Shown here: piece after piece, positions 51,709 to 61,581 of the stretch | Position numbering within the stretch: position 1 is the first letter of the stretch | How the letters are laid out: each line of letters opens with the position of its first letter | NCBI RefSeq assembly: GCF_001662075.1 | Contig: NZ_LYPL01000014.1 | Location: forward strand, 1 to 64,000 | Origin: Rhizobium bangladeshense | GTDB lineage: Bacteria > Pseudomonadota > Alphaproteobacteria > Rhizobiales > Rhizobiaceae | DNA length: 64,000 nucleotides | Direction of reading: 5' to 3' | The notes under the pieces: model-generated | What the model was told of the DNA's origin: nothing | The model's input: only the letters and a program-made list of their open reading frames with translations | Databases searched by the model: none | Position numbers and translations under genes: made by a program

Positions 51709-52395
51709 ATGCGACCCTTTGAGGATGCCATCTCGGCGGCATCCGGTTTTTCTCTCGCCGAACGCGAGGCCGTATATCACGCGATCATGACGCGACGCGA
51801 TGTTCGCAGCCAGTTCCTGCCAGATCCTGTACCGGACGATATCGTGGCGCGGCTCTTGACGGCCGCCCATCACGCTCCCTCCGTCGGCTTCATGCAGCCG
51901 TGGAACTTCATCCTGGTGAAAAGCGAGGCCGTGCGGGGGCGGGTGAGGGATGCCTTCGCCAAGGCCAACGAGGAGGCGGCATTGATGTTTGAGGGCGAGC
52001 GGCGGCAGGCATACCGCTCGCTCAAGCTCGAAGGCATCGTCGAGGCGCCGCTCGGCATATGCGTGACCTGCGATCCCACGCGCAGCGGCGGCGTCGTTCT
52101 GGGCCGCACGCACAATCCGCGGATGGATAGCTATTCCACCGTCTGTGCCATCCAAAATCTCTGGCTCGCGGCGCGCGCCGAAGGAATCGGCATTGGCTGG
52201 GTCAGCATCTTTCGCGAAGGCGAGCTGAAAACCATTCTCGGCATACCCGATCATATCGAGGTGGTCGCCTGGCTCTGCGCCGGTTTCGTCGATCGGCTTT
52301 ACGACGAGCCGGAACTCTCCGTGAAAGGTTGGCGGCAGCGGTTGCCGCTCGAGGAACTCGTCTTCCACGATGGCTGGGGACGGCGCGAGCCGTAG
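51709..52395 (+). CDS. bluB: 5,6-dimethylbenzimidazole synthase BluB
   Basis: The 228-residue flavin-destructase-type enzyme converts reduced FMN and oxygen to 5,6-dimethylbenzimidazole, the lower ligand of vitamin B12. FSLAEREAVYHAIMTRRDVR near the start, APSVGFMQPWNFILV (about 62-76) and GRTHNPRMDSYSTVCAIQNLW (written here in part) match the family. ggggat precedes the ATG; a TTG two codons earlier is the alternative. It is headed by a cobalamin riboswitch and ends 3 bp before the convergent DUF2865 gene. Confidence 0.94.
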   Translation: MRPFEDAISAASGFSLAEREAVYHAIMTRRDVRSQFLPDPVPDDIVARLLTAAHHAPSVGFMQPWNFILVKSEAVRGRVRDAFAKANEEAALMFEGERRQAYRSLKLEGIVEAPLGICVTCDPTRSGGVVLGRTHNPRMDSYSTVCAIQNLWLAARAEGIGIGWVSIFREGELKTILGIPDHIEVVAWLCAGFVDRLYDEPELSVKGWRQRLPLEELVFHDGWGRREP

Positions 52396-52398
52396 TGG

Positions 52399-53499
52399 TC
52401 ACTGCTGTTGCGGTTGCGGGCCGGGTGTTGCCGGGTTGGCAAGATCGATCGAACCCTGGTCCCCGGCCAGAAACTGCGGTCCGACCTGCCGGACCTTGTT
52501 TTGCGCAGGGTCATAGGGACGCTCCGGGACTGACGGCTGGGGTGCCGTTGGCGCAGCCGCGGTATCTTTCGCCGGCGGATTGGTGCGGATCGTGGTTATC
52601 GATCCCTGCTGCGGCGGTTCGCTCAGAGCCTGCTTGCCGCGCATCTCTTCGTAATAGGCCGCGAGATTGCAGGCGCAGGCATTTTTCTCGCCGGGCGCGC
52701 GGTTTTTGTAGGCGAAGGCGTTCTGCATGTCGCTGTAGGGCGTGCCGGTTGCCACCGAAATCATGTTCGAGGCTTCGGTGCTCCTCACGTCTTGATAGAA
52801 AAGCTCGGTCTCGATGCCGGGACACATCTTGGCGCAGGTCTCAGCATCGCGGCCGAAATCGACCGAGGTGGTGTTCGAACTGATCGGGAAGAAGCCGCCG
52901 TCGCAGCTGCGCACGCAGATGGTGCTGACCGGCGAAAGCATCTCGGTCCTCGGCGGGCCGTAACGCGGGTCGACCTCTTCACCGCCACCGAGCGGAATGA
53001 AGGTGTCGGCGCGCATCGCCTGTTCCTCGATGCTCGGGGCAGGGTCGTTGGCGCTGCGCTCGGACGGGGCGTAAAAATTCTCGCTGTTGCAGCCATTGCG
53101 CTCAAGAGCAGCCATCAGTTCGCGGCGCCTGCCGTCATCACCGCCGCCCTGACCGCGCAATTCGGCGCGGCGATCCTGGAGATACCGGATATTGTCGATC
53201 ATCCGGGCTTCAGCCTGCGAGAGCTCATCACAATAATCGGCATTCTCGCCGCCGATCACTACCATGCTGCCCGAGGTGCAGCCGTAGCTGCGCAGGTCGT
53301 TGCGGACCTTGCGCAATTCGAGGTTCTGCTCGGCTATAGCACCGGCAAACTGGCGCGCTTCCGGACCATTGCCGTTGCCGATCGATCGCGGCAGGTCGGC
53401 GAGGCGGCCGCGCAGGTCGTCGCAGATGGCGCTCGTCTGCGCGGCGACGGGCGTCGCGAAGGCAAGGAGAAGCGCAAGAGACAGGTTTCGGCGTTTCAC
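52399..53499 (-). CDS. DUF2865 exported protein
   Basis: The 366-residue protein has a signal peptide (about residues 1-21, ending PVAAQ). The DUF2865 region has EMLSPVSTICVRSCDGGFFPIS, C-rich blocks (ETCAKMCPG, NACACN) and NAFAYKNRAPGEK. The C-terminus is proline and glutamine rich. Disulfides are likely in the periplasm. The family is restricted to alphaproteobacteria and is uncharacterised. A GTG at 53499 starts at the signal peptide; the 86 codons upstream in frame do not look exported. Confidence 0.85.
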   Translation of the reverse strand: MKRRNLSLALLLAFATPVAAQTSAICDDLRGRLADLPRSIGNGNGPEARQFAGAIAEQNLELRKVRNDLRSYGCTSGSMVVIGGENADYCDELSQAEARMIDNIRYLQDRRAELRGQGGGDDGRRRELMAALERNGCNSENFYAPSERSANDPAPSIEEQAMRADTFIPLGGGEEVDPRYGPPRTEMLSPVSTICVRSCDGGFFPISSNTTSVDFGRDAETCAKMCPGIETELFYQDVRSTEASNMISVATGTPYSDMQNAFAYKNRAPGEKNACACNLAAYYEEMRGKQALSEPPQQGSITTIRTNPPAKDTAAAPTAPQPSVPERPYDPAQNKVRQVGPQFLAGDQGSIDLANPATPGPQPQQQ

Positions 53500-53702
53500 G
53501 GCGTCGTCCCGGAATGAGCACACGGTCGATGGGTCGAATGCGACGTCACTTCGCCGCCCGTTTCCTCTTAGCGTGTTTCTCTTAATAAGCTCAGAGAAAT
53601 TCTTAGCGTATTTTCGCGATCTTATCCAGCAGAGGCCGGCGATTCGCTGGATGGACCGCGTCGCGCTAGAAGTCGCTCGCGGACAGATTCGGTCGCGTAG
53701 TG

Positions 53703-54299
53703 TCAGCTCTGCTTCGAGCGGGCCATTTCGGCACGCATCCAGCTTGAGTCTCCCCAAGTCGAGAGCCAGATCATCAGATCGGTGAGTGCGGCGACGACGG
53801 GCAGAAGCAGTGTGTGACTCACTCCGCGTGCTGTCTGGTTTTTCTCGGCCTCCCTGAGATGTGCCAATTCTTCCTCTTGAATGGAGGCGATAAGGCCATG
53901 AAGCTCGGGGTCACCGGCCTCCAGAAAAGCCAATTGATCCTCAAGGTGACGGTGAACGGTGCTTTCAACCGCTTCGGTACAGATCCAGACCATGTTACGA
54001 CCGCCGAGGGCTGTCAGGAAACCGAGCAGGTAGCCGCCGAGGCTCCAGAATGCCATGACGCGGCATGGCCTGGCCTTCCTGGACGGCATTGCGTCGCGAA
54101 ACAGGCGGCAATGCTTGATCTCGTCGTCTCGCATTTCGCGGAGTGCGGGAACGATGTCGGGAAACAGCCTACGGGCCATCCAGATCTGTGCGCCATAGAT
54201 GCGAATTGCGCCGAATTCGCCAGCATGATTGACCTTGAGAATACGACGAACGGTTACGCTTCGATCGCGTTGACCGGCATTGCTCAACGGATTGTCCAT
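53703..54299 (-). CDS. Demethoxyubiquinone hydroxylase, COQ7 family
   Basis: The 198-residue di-iron protein should hydroxylate demethoxyubiquinone in ubiquinone synthesis. Iron ligands are visible in KVNHAGEFGAIRIY (Glu near 27), MRDDEIKHCRLF, CTEAVESTVHRHLEDQL and IQEEELAHLREA, the ExxH pairs expected of the family. Its C-terminal half has a hydrophobic segment that would attach it to the membrane. The Met at 54299 is my choice; one 11 codons earlier is also open. It is divergent from the RNase H gene. Confidence 0.87.
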   Translation of the reverse strand: MDNPLSNAGQRDRSVTVRRILKVNHAGEFGAIRIYGAQIWMARRLFPDIVPALREMRDDEIKHCRLFRDAMPSRKARPCRVMAFWSLGGYLLGFLTALGGRNMVWICTEAVESTVHRHLEDQLAFLEAGDPELHGLIASIQEEELAHLREAEKNQTARGVSHTLLLPVVAALTDLMIWLSTWGDSSWMRAEMARSKQS

Positions 54300-54467
54300 G
54301 ATCGACGCTGCCCCATAGTTCCCCCTCGGCAATAGGCACCACCGCCGCTACTATCGTCAATGGTCGACACAATCGACGGGGTGCATTCCGCATCAGGCGG
54401 CGCGCAGACCGTCGCAATTCGCGCTGGTCTGGGCGGCGGGCGCAGCAAAGGCGAGGGCGGGGCGAGA

Positions 54468-55004
54468 ATGATAGGCATCTTCAGCGAACTCCACTCGCCT
54501 GCAACAATAGCCGGCGGGATGCGTGAAGCTCAACACGGCCTGCACATCTTCGTGGACGGTTGTTACGAACCCGGTTCCCAGCGCGGCGGCTGGGCATTTG
54601 TGGCCTATCGCGATGCGGTGGAAATCGCCTCCGGATTCGGTGGCGTCCAGCAGTCGGCCAATAATTCGATGGAATTGACCGCCGTCCTGAAGGCTGCAAT
54701 TTGGATCAATAGCGCAGCAGCCGGCGAAGCTGCGACCATCTGGTCCGATTCCGTCTATGCCGTCAAAGGCTGCAACAGCCGGCGACATATCTGGAAGAAC
54801 AATGGCTGGAAGAAGAGCAGCCCGAATGGAAATGCTCGAAAGCGAACGATCGACAATGCGGACCTGTGGAAGGCAGTCGATCTTCAACTATCGCAGAACG
54901 CCCTGGTGACCGTTACCTGGTGCAAAGGCCATTCTGGCATTGCCGGCAACGAACGTGCCGATGCGCTCGCGGATCAAGGGCGCCTGTCGATCCGGGCTGT
55001 CTGA
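54468..55004 (+). CDS. rnhA: Ribonuclease HI
   Basis: The 178-residue enzyme cleaves RNA in RNA-DNA hybrids. The four acidic active-site residues are visible: Asp in HIFVDGCYEPGSQRGGW, Glu in NNSMELTAVLKA, Asp in IWSDSVYAVKG, and Asp in HSGIAGNERADALAD. The basic protrusion RRHIWKNNGWKK is present. The start is uncertain: the frame is open to 54360, and Met codons at 54468 and 54519 are both possible. I used 54468, after ggggcgaga. A 16-residue N-terminal addition to the usual RNase HI would result. Confidence 0.85.
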   Translation: MIGIFSELHSPATIAGGMREAQHGLHIFVDGCYEPGSQRGGWAFVAYRDAVEIASGFGGVQQSANNSMELTAVLKAAIWINSAAAGEAATIWSDSVYAVKGCNSRRHIWKNNGWKKSSPNGNARKRTIDNADLWKAVDLQLSQNALVTVTWCKGHSGIAGNERADALADQGRLSIRAV

Positions 55005-55033
55005 TATTGCTCGCCGGCTCACGAGCAGCCGGC

Positions 55034-57346
55034 TTATGCCGGCTGCGATGCCTCGACGACGGCCAATGCCGCCATGTTGACGACGCCACGCGAGGTGACC
55101 GAGGGCGCGAGGATATGGGCGGGCATGGCGGCGCCGAGCAGGATCGGGCCGACATGCAGTCCATCCGTCATCGATTTGACCACGCCGAGGGTGATGTTGG
55201 CGGCATCGAGGTTAGGGAAGACCAGCAGGTTCGCTTCGTCGTGCAGCGTCGTGTGCGGCATGACGCGCTTGCGCAGGGCTTCGGTGATGGCGCTTTCACC
55301 GTGCATTTCGCCGTCGACCTCGAGATCGGGGGCGGCGTCGCGGACGAGCTGCAGGGCGTTGCGCATCTTGGTGGCGCTTTCGGATTCGCGCGAGCCGAAG
55401 TTGGAATGCGAGACGAGGGCAGCGCGCGGCGTGATGCCGAAACGGCGAATTTCCTCGGCCGCCAGCACCGTCGCCTCGGCGATCTCTTCGGCGCTCGGAT
55501 TGAAGGTGACGTAGGTGTCGGTGAAGAAGGTGGCGCCGCGCTGCGAGATCATCAGGCTGAGCGCGGAGAAATCACGCACGTCCTTGCGCTTGCCGATGAT
55601 CTGGCGCACATCGCGCAGATGCTTTTCATAGCGGCCCTCGAGGCCGCAGATCAGCGCATCGGCTTCGCCGCGCCTCAGCGCCAGCGCGCCGATGACTGTC
55701 GTGTTCGTGCGCACGATGGTGCGGGCGGCTTCCGGAATGACGCCGCGGCGGCCGACGAGCGAGAAGTAGAGATCGACATATTCGCGGAAGCGCGGGTCGT
55801 CTTCCGGATTGATGACCTCGAAATCCTGCAGCGGCCGGATGCGTAGGCCGTAGCGCTTGAGCCGCGTTTCGATGACCTGCGGACGGCCGATCAGGATGGG
55901 TTTGGCAAGGCCTTCCTCGAGCAGCACCTGGGCGGCGCGCAGCACACGCTCGTCTTCACCTTCGGAGAAGATGACGCGCTTGCGTTCGGCAGCCTTGGCC
56001 GCGGTGAAGATCGGCTTCATGACGAAGCCGGAGCGGAAGACGAAGCGGTTCAGCTGATCGAAATAGGCGTCGAAATCCTGGATCGGGCGGCGTGCCACGC
56101 CGCTCTGTTCGGCGGCTTTGGCGACGGCCGGCGCGATGCGCAGGATGAGGCGCGGATCGAAGGGCGAGGGGATGAGGTAATCAGGGCCGAAGACCGGGGT
56201 TTCGCCGGAATAGGCGCGGGCGGCGACGTCGGACGGCTCTTCGCGGGCGAGTGCTGCGATGGCGCGCACGGCCGCCATCTTCATTTCCTCGTTGATCGTC
56301 TCGGCGCCGCAATCGAGCGCGCCGCGGAAGATATAGGGGAAGCAGAGGACGTTGTTGACCTGATTGGCGAAATCCGAGCGGCCGGTGCAGATCATTGCAT
56401 CCGGACGGGCGGCACGGGCGAGGTCCGGCATGATCTCCGGCGTCGGATTGGCGAGCGCCATGATCAGCGGCTTGTCGGCCATCTGTGCCAGCAGTTCCGG
56501 CTTCAGCACGCCGGCGGCCGACAGCCCGAGAAACACATCGGCGCCGCCGATGTTTTCAGCCAGTGTACGCGTGTCGCTCTTCTGGGCGTAGACGGCCTTC
56601 CACTCATCCATCAACTCGGTGCGGCCCTCATAGACGAGGCCTTCGAGGTCATGGACCCAGATGTTTTCGCGCTTGGCGCCGAGGGTCACCAGCAGGTTCA
56701 AGCAGGCAAGAGCGGCGGCACCCGCGCCGGATGCGACGATCTTGACGTTCTCGATTGCCTTGCCGGCCAGTTCGAGCCCGTTCAGGATCGCGGCCGCGAC
56801 GATGATTGCCGTGCCGTGCTGGTCGTCGTGAAAGACCGGGATCTTCATCTTCTCGCGCAGGCGCCGCTCGACCTCGAAGCATTCAGGCGCCTTGATGTCT
56901 TCGAGATTGATGCCGCCGAAGGTCGGCTCCAGCGAGCTGACGGTCGAGACCATCTGCTCGACGCTTGCCGCGTCGATCTCGATGTCGAAGACGTCGATGC
57001 CAGCGAATTTCTTGAAGAGCACGGCCTTGCCCTCCATGACCGGCTTCGAAGCGAGCGGGCCGATATTACCGAGGCCAAGCACGGCGGTGCCGTTGGAGAT
57101 GACGGCGACGAGATTGGCGCGCGACGTATATTCGGCCGCCATCTCAGGATTGTCGCGGATGGCAAGGCAAGGGGCGGCAACGCCCGGCGAATAGGCGAGC
57201 GCCAGATCGCGCTGGTTGCCGAGCGGCTTGGTCGCCTGGATCTCCAGCTTGCCGGGGCGGGGGTAGCGGTGGAAGAAGAGCGCCTGCTCGTCGAGATCGC
57301 CACTCGTCAGGTTCTTGTCCGTCTTGGATTTATCCGGGTGATCCAT
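55034..57346 (-). CDS. NADP-dependent malic enzyme with phosphotransacetylase-like C-terminal domain
   Basis: The 770-residue protein decarboxylates malate to pyruvate. The malic domain (about residues 15-420) has ALAYSPGVAAPCLAI, VFHDDQHGTAIIVAAAILNG and the nucleotide-binding VASGAGAAALACLNLL near 195. The C-terminal 320 residues resemble phosphotransacetylase (VIFSEGEDERVLRAAQVL, RVMPHTTLHDEANLLVFPNL) but act as a regulatory module in this family. The ATG at 57346 follows ggaggcggca. Rhizobia have two such enzymes, Dme and Tme; I cannot tell which this is. Confidence 0.92.
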   Translation of the reverse strand: MDHPDKSKTDKNLTSGDLDEQALFFHRYPRPGKLEIQATKPLGNQRDLALAYSPGVAAPCLAIRDNPEMAAEYTSRANLVAVISNGTAVLGLGNIGPLASKPVMEGKAVLFKKFAGIDVFDIEIDAASVEQMVSTVSSLEPTFGGINLEDIKAPECFEVERRLREKMKIPVFHDDQHGTAIIVAAAILNGLELAGKAIENVKIVASGAGAAALACLNLLVTLGAKRENIWVHDLEGLVYEGRTELMDEWKAVYAQKSDTRTLAENIGGADVFLGLSAAGVLKPELLAQMADKPLIMALANPTPEIMPDLARAARPDAMICTGRSDFANQVNNVLCFPYIFRGALDCGAETINEEMKMAAVRAIAALAREEPSDVAARAYSGETPVFGPDYLIPSPFDPRLILRIAPAVAKAAEQSGVARRPIQDFDAYFDQLNRFVFRSGFVMKPIFTAAKAAERKRVIFSEGEDERVLRAAQVLLEEGLAKPILIGRPQVIETRLKRYGLRIRPLQDFEVINPEDDPRFREYVDLYFSLVGRRGVIPEAARTIVRTNTTVIGALALRRGEADALICGLEGRYEKHLRDVRQIIGKRKDVRDFSALSLMISQRGATFFTDTYVTFNPSAEEIAEATVLAAEEIRRFGITPRAALVSHSNFGSRESESATKMRNALQLVRDAAPDLEVDGEMHGESAITEALRKRVMPHTTLHDEANLLVFPNLDAANITLGVVKSMTDGLHVGPILLGAAMPAHILAPSVTSRGVVNMAALAVVEASQPA

Positions 57347-57513
57347 TGCCGCCTCCGTGCACGTCTTTTTCTGGAGTTCCCTCCATACATCAATCGGATA
57401 CGGGCGACAGTATGGAAATGGGGGATGGGAGAAGTTTTCGTCGACCGAGCGAGGGGCGGCATGGGCTCGCTTGCAGGCTAGACACTGCACAGCCCTTGCC
57501 TCATCCTGCAGAG

Positions 57514-57951
57514 ATGCTGCCCGTTTTCGAAATTCTCGCCACCGAGCCTACTTACGAAGAGCAAAACAAGGTCCTCGCATTGCTGTTGGCCTTTAATGCT
57601 CGTCATACCGCGCAGGTGATCGACCGGCCCCACCTCGGCATCGTCCTCAAAGATCCAAACACGTCGGAAATCATCGGGGGTCTCTATGCGGTGGATGAAT
57701 ACAATTGGCTTTTCATCAAATATTTAATTGTTCCCTCGGCGCTCAGAGGCAAAGGTTTCGGCACGAAACTGATGAATGTGGCGGAGCGCATAGCGCGTGA
57801 GCGTTCTTATGTCGGCATCTTTCTCGATACGTTCGATTTTCAGGCCAAACTCTTTTATCTGAAACTTGGTTTCGAGCAGTTTGGTGAACTTGAAGGTGAC
57901 GAGCAAACGCCTCGCAGGTTTTTCTTGAAGAAAGTGTTTTCCAGCGAGTGA
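57514..57951 (+). CDS. GNAT-family N-acetyltransferase
   Basis: The 145-residue acetyltransferase has the acetyl-CoA loop RGKGFGTKLMN near residue 80, preceded by the beta-4 strand WLFIKYLIVPSALRG and followed by FQAKLFYLKLGFEQFGEL, the usual C-terminal motif. The substrate is unknown. The ATG at 57514 is the likely start, though no strong ribosome-binding site is seen. Composition is noticeably less GC-rich than the flanking genes, so transfer is possible. Confidence 0.85.
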   Translation: MLPVFEILATEPTYEEQNKVLALLLAFNARHTAQVIDRPHLGIVLKDPNTSEIIGGLYAVDEYNWLFIKYLIVPSALRGKGFGTKLMNVAERIARERSYVGIFLDTFDFQAKLFYLKLGFEQFGELEGDEQTPRRFFLKKVFSSE

Positions 57952-58171
57952 GGACACGCGAACCCCACATGGGCGAACGGTGAGTGGCCGCCACACAAAG
58001 ATTGACCCTTCGTTAGCGCTTGGATCTATTCGATTGTAAACTCAATGAGAGTCGTTTCTTTCTTCTTGTGCCAGTCTAGAGCTAATCCTTTTGGAAAACT
58101 TGTTTGACGGCTGCAGCAAGCGCAAAATGCCGGCCGCGACGGTGCGGGGCGCCGGTCGCAGGGAGGAAATC

Positions 58172-59611
58172 ATGGACAATTTGAACCTCACGACCCTGCA
58201 AAAGGGGCAGACGATGATCAATGACGTGGCCATGGATGCTTTTGCCGCTGGATTTCGCGGCAATCTTCTGACCAGCAAGGATACGGATTACAACGAGGCT
58301 CGGGCGATCTGGAATGCGATGATTGACCGCCGGCCAGGCCTCATCGTGCGTTGCGCCGGTGCCGCCGATGTCGTGCGTGCGGTGCGGTTTGCCCGCGACA
58401 ACAGTCTGCTCCTGTCGGTGCGCGGCGGCGGGCACGGCATAGCCGGCAACGCCATGTGCGAAGGAGGTATCGTCATCGATCTGTCGCCGATGAAGTCGGT
58501 GCGGGTCGATCCCGAGACGCGCCGCGCCAGGATTGAGCCGGGAGCAACGCTTGGCGACATCGATAAGGAAACGCTGGCCTTCGGCCTGGTGCTGCCGACC
58601 GGCATCAATTCGACGACCGGCATCGCCGGCCTGACGCTCGGCGGCGGTTTCGGCTGGCTCACGCGTAAATTCGGACTGACGACCGACAATCTGGTTTCGG
58701 TCGACGTGGTGACCGCCGATGGTGAGCTGGTGAGGGCGAGCGAGACGGAAAGACCGGATCTGTTCTGGGCGCTGCGTGGCGGCGGCGGCAATTTCGGCGT
58801 CGTCACCTCATTCGAGTTCCAGCTCAACCCGCTTCATTCCGAAGTACTCGCCGGACTGGTCGTGCATCCTTTCGCCGATGCGGAGAAGGTGCTGCAGGAA
58901 TATCGGCAGGCGCTGGACGAGGCACCTGATGAACTGACCTGCTGGGTGGTGATGCGCCAGGCGCCGCCGCTGCCGTTCCTTCCGGCCGAATGGCACGGCA
59001 AGGAGATCGTGGTGCTCGCCATGTGCTATTGCGGAGATATTGCGGCGGGGGAAAAGGCGACGGCCAGATTGCGGGCGATCGGAAAACCGATTGTCGATGT
59101 CGTCGGTCCGGTGCCGTTCACCGGCTGGCAGCAGGCATTCGATCCGCTTCTGACACCTGGCGCGCGTAATTACTGGAAGACCCAGGATTTCGCCTCCCTC
59201 TCGGATGCGGCGATCGACGTGCTGCTTAACGCTGTGCGCAAGCTGCCGGGGCCGGAATGCGAAATATTCATCGGCCATGTCGGCGGTGCCGCCGGGCGTA
59301 TTCCCACCGAAGCCACCGCCTTTCCGCAGCGCAGCTCTCATTTTGTCATGAACGTGCATGCGCGCTGGCGGGAAGCGGGGATGGATGCAAGCTGCATCGG
59401 CTGGGCGCGCGAACTCTTCGAGGCAACCAAGCCGCATGCGGTCGGCACCGCCTATATCAACTTCATGCCGGAGGATGAGACGGATCGGGTTGAGATGGCT
59501 TATGGCGCCAATTATGGGCGCCTGGCTGAGATCAAGCTGCGCTATGATCCGAACAATCTGTTCCGCATGAACCAGAACGTGAAGCCGGTGGCGGCTGTCC
59601 GGGCTGCCTGA
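58172..59611 (+). CDS. FAD-linked oxidase, berberine-bridge-enzyme type
   Basis: The 479-residue FAD oxidoreductase has an N-terminal PCMH domain with SVRGGGHGIAGNAMCEGG. The His of RGGGH (near 86) is the usual covalent FAD site. LTLGGGFGWLTRKFGL (about 152-167) binds FAD too. A C-terminal BBE segment has MAYGANYGRLAEIKLRYDPN. Substrates in the family are sugars or alkaloid-like compounds; here it is unknown. The ATG at 58172 has ggaggaaa upstream. Residues 1-12 are polar, with no signal peptide. Confidence 0.86.
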   Translation: MDNLNLTTLQKGQTMINDVAMDAFAAGFRGNLLTSKDTDYNEARAIWNAMIDRRPGLIVRCAGAADVVRAVRFARDNSLLLSVRGGGHGIAGNAMCEGGIVIDLSPMKSVRVDPETRRARIEPGATLGDIDKETLAFGLVLPTGINSTTGIAGLTLGGGFGWLTRKFGLTTDNLVSVDVVTADGELVRASETERPDLFWALRGGGGNFGVVTSFEFQLNPLHSEVLAGLVVHPFADAEKVLQEYRQALDEAPDELTCWVVMRQAPPLPFLPAEWHGKEIVVLAMCYCGDIAAGEKATARLRAIGKPIVDVVGPVPFTGWQQAFDPLLTPGARNYWKTQDFASLSDAAIDVLLNAVRKLPGPECEIFIGHVGGAAGRIPTEATAFPQRSSHFVMNVHARWREAGMDASCIGWARELFEATKPHAVGTAYINFMPEDETDRVEMAYGANYGRLAEIKLRYDPNNLFRMNQNVKPVAAVRAA

Positions 59612-59648
59612 TCGATACAGAGTCGGCGCCTGTCACAACTGAGCAGAT

Positions 59649-60398
59649 CTACTCGCCGGGCTTCGGCGTGATCGTCACGTCGGCGCCATAGGCATCGCGC
59701 AACTGGCCCTCTTGGCACGCTTCTCGGTCGGCGGCTTGGTGCAGTAAAATGGACTCGTAGCCTTGGGCGCGCGTGCCCTCGATCAGGGTGATATCGGCAT
59801 TCCCGGGATTGTCGGAGCGCTCGAACCACTCGACGGGGCGGTGCAGGAAGTTCATTTCCACCGCCCGGTTGGTGACACCGTGGCTGACGATGACTACGTT
59901 ATGATCGTCATTTTCGGCGTCTCGCATGACCGTCTGGAGAAACAGCCGCACCCGCTGGGCTACATCCGCACGGCTCTCGCCATCCGGCGGCCGTGCGTAG
60001 AATTTGCCGCTATTGCTGCGCAACCTCGCCCATTTTTCGAATTCCTCGGGAAACTTCTGTTTCCGTTCGGAGTGGTCGTAGATTTCGATGAAGAGACCGA
60101 AATCCTGCTCGCGCAGCAGATAATCCTCCCTGACATCGCCGACGACGCTTGCCGGCAGGGCTTCGAGCACGGCGTCCTTGCTCTGCCGCGTCCTCAGAAA
60201 GGGCGAGTACCAGATGTGCAGCTTGCCAAGACCGGGACTCGGCGCCGCCTGCAGATAGGCGGCGATCACACCACCGGCCTCCAGCGCCTGCCGGTAGCCC
60301 CATTGCGTCAGCGGCACGTTGTGATCGCCGAATTGGCGGTAGGCCCGTTCGTCGATGTTGCCGAGGGATTCGCCGTGGCGAACGAGAAAGAGACGCAT
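59649..60398 (-). CDS. Histidine phosphatase family protein
   Basis: The 249-residue protein starts MRLFLVRHGESLGNID, the RHG motif of the phosphoglycerate-mutase-like superfamily with the phospho-accepting His at position 8. A second conserved block is NVVIVSHGVTNRAVEM near 171-186, and YSPFLRTRQS supplies an Arg pair. It probably removes phosphate from an unknown small molecule. The Met at 60398 places the motif at the very N-terminus; 17 further codons upstream are open but unlikely. Confidence 0.87.
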   Translation of the reverse strand: MRLFLVRHGESLGNIDERAYRQFGDHNVPLTQWGYRQALEAGGVIAAYLQAAPSPGLGKLHIWYSPFLRTRQSKDAVLEALPASVVGDVREDYLLREQDFGLFIEIYDHSERKQKFPEEFEKWARLRSNSGKFYARPPDGESRADVAQRVRLFLQTVMRDAENDDHNVVIVSHGVTNRAVEMNFLHRPVEWFERSDNPGNADITLIEGTRAQGYESILLHQAADREACQEGQLRDAYGADVTITPKPGE

Positions 60399-60595
60399 CA
60401 GCCATCCCGCAGTGTCGGATTTTGAATCGCAGTCATCATGGACGCGCACAACAGGCAGGGCAAGATTGTCGCTGCGACGTCCCGCCAGAACGGCTTTGCG
60501 GGGCTTTTCCCCAGTCTGTCATCTTCCTGAAACACGAGTCTGGTTTTGGAAAGGTTATATGAAAGATGGGGCATGAGCCGTAGCTCGTGATAGAC

Positions 60596-61405
60596 ATGAT
60601 GGAACCCAGACATTTCCGCACGCTCTTCATTTCCGATGTCCATCTCGGCTCAAAGGCCGCGAAGGCCGACTTCCTGCTGGATTTCCTGCGCTACCACGAG
60701 GCGGATACGATCGTTCTTGTCGGCGACATCGTCGACGGCTGGCGGCTGAAGCGCAGCTGGTATTGGCCGCAGGTCTGCAACGACGTCGTCCAGAAGCTCC
60801 TGCGCAAGGCGCGCAAAGGTACGCGCGTCGTCTATATCCCCGGCAATCACGACGAGTTCCTGCGCGATTTTCCGGGCATGCATTTCGGCGGCATCGAGGT
60901 CGTCGAGCGGATGATGCATGACGGCGCCGACGGCAAGAAATACTTGATCCTGCATGGCGACGAATTCGATGTCGTCGTTCGCAATGCCCGCCTGCTCGCC
61001 TATCTCGGCGACTGGGCCTACGATACGGCGATCCGCATCAACATCCTGTTGGCGGCCGTGCGCCGCCGCCTCGGCATGCCCTATTGGTCTTTCTCGGCCT
61101 GGGCCAAGCTGCAGGTCAAGCATGCGGTTAATTTCATCGGCGAATTTGAGCGCGTCGTCGCCGAAGAGGCACGCAAGAGCGGTGCCGACGGGGTGATCTG
61201 CGGTCATATCCACCACGCGGTCATCCAGGACATGGACGGCATTCGCTACATTAATACCGGCGACTGGGTGGAAAGCTGCACGGCGGTCGCCGAGCACGAG
61301 GACGGCACCTTCGAAATGATCACCTGGCGGACGCTCGCCAGCACCGTGCCGGCGCTGACAGCGGTCGAGCGCGAAGGCGCGGAACTGGCGCCTCAGGCCG
61401 CCTGA
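60596..61405 (+). CDS. UDP-2,3-diacylglucosamine diphosphatase-like metallophosphatase
   Basis: The 269-residue calcineurin-like phosphoesterase has the metal-binding blocks FISDVHLGS, VGDIVDGW, IPGNHDEFL, LHGDEFD and GHIHHAV in order. This is the pattern of LpxH-like proteins of lipid A synthesis, and the family name YbbF/LpxH is often used. Whether it acts on lipid A precursors here is unproven. Two adjacent Met codons and a GTG at 60587 are alternative starts. No membrane helix is evident. Confidence 0.87.
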   Translation: MMEPRHFRTLFISDVHLGSKAAKADFLLDFLRYHEADTIVLVGDIVDGWRLKRSWYWPQVCNDVVQKLLRKARKGTRVVYIPGNHDEFLRDFPGMHFGGIEVVERMMHDGADGKKYLILHGDEFDVVVRNARLLAYLGDWAYDTAIRINILLAAVRRRLGMPYWSFSAWAKLQVKHAVNFIGEFERVVAEEARKSGADGVICGHIHHAVIQDMDGIRYINTGDWVESCTAVAEHEDGTFEMITWRTLASTVPALTAVEREGAELAPQAA

Positions 61406-61581
61406 TTTTGCCTGTTAGATCCAGCGTTGGCGCGTCTGCGTCCGCGCGACAGAAATTTAGCCGTTTCCGTCAGGCGACAGGCCCAATTTATTTTTTAAAA
61501 CGTTTCAGGAGGCTATTTCTCGCAATAGTCGCCTTCCGGGTGGCGTGTTAGGACAACGTCCAGTTTCCTTCAGGTCCACCC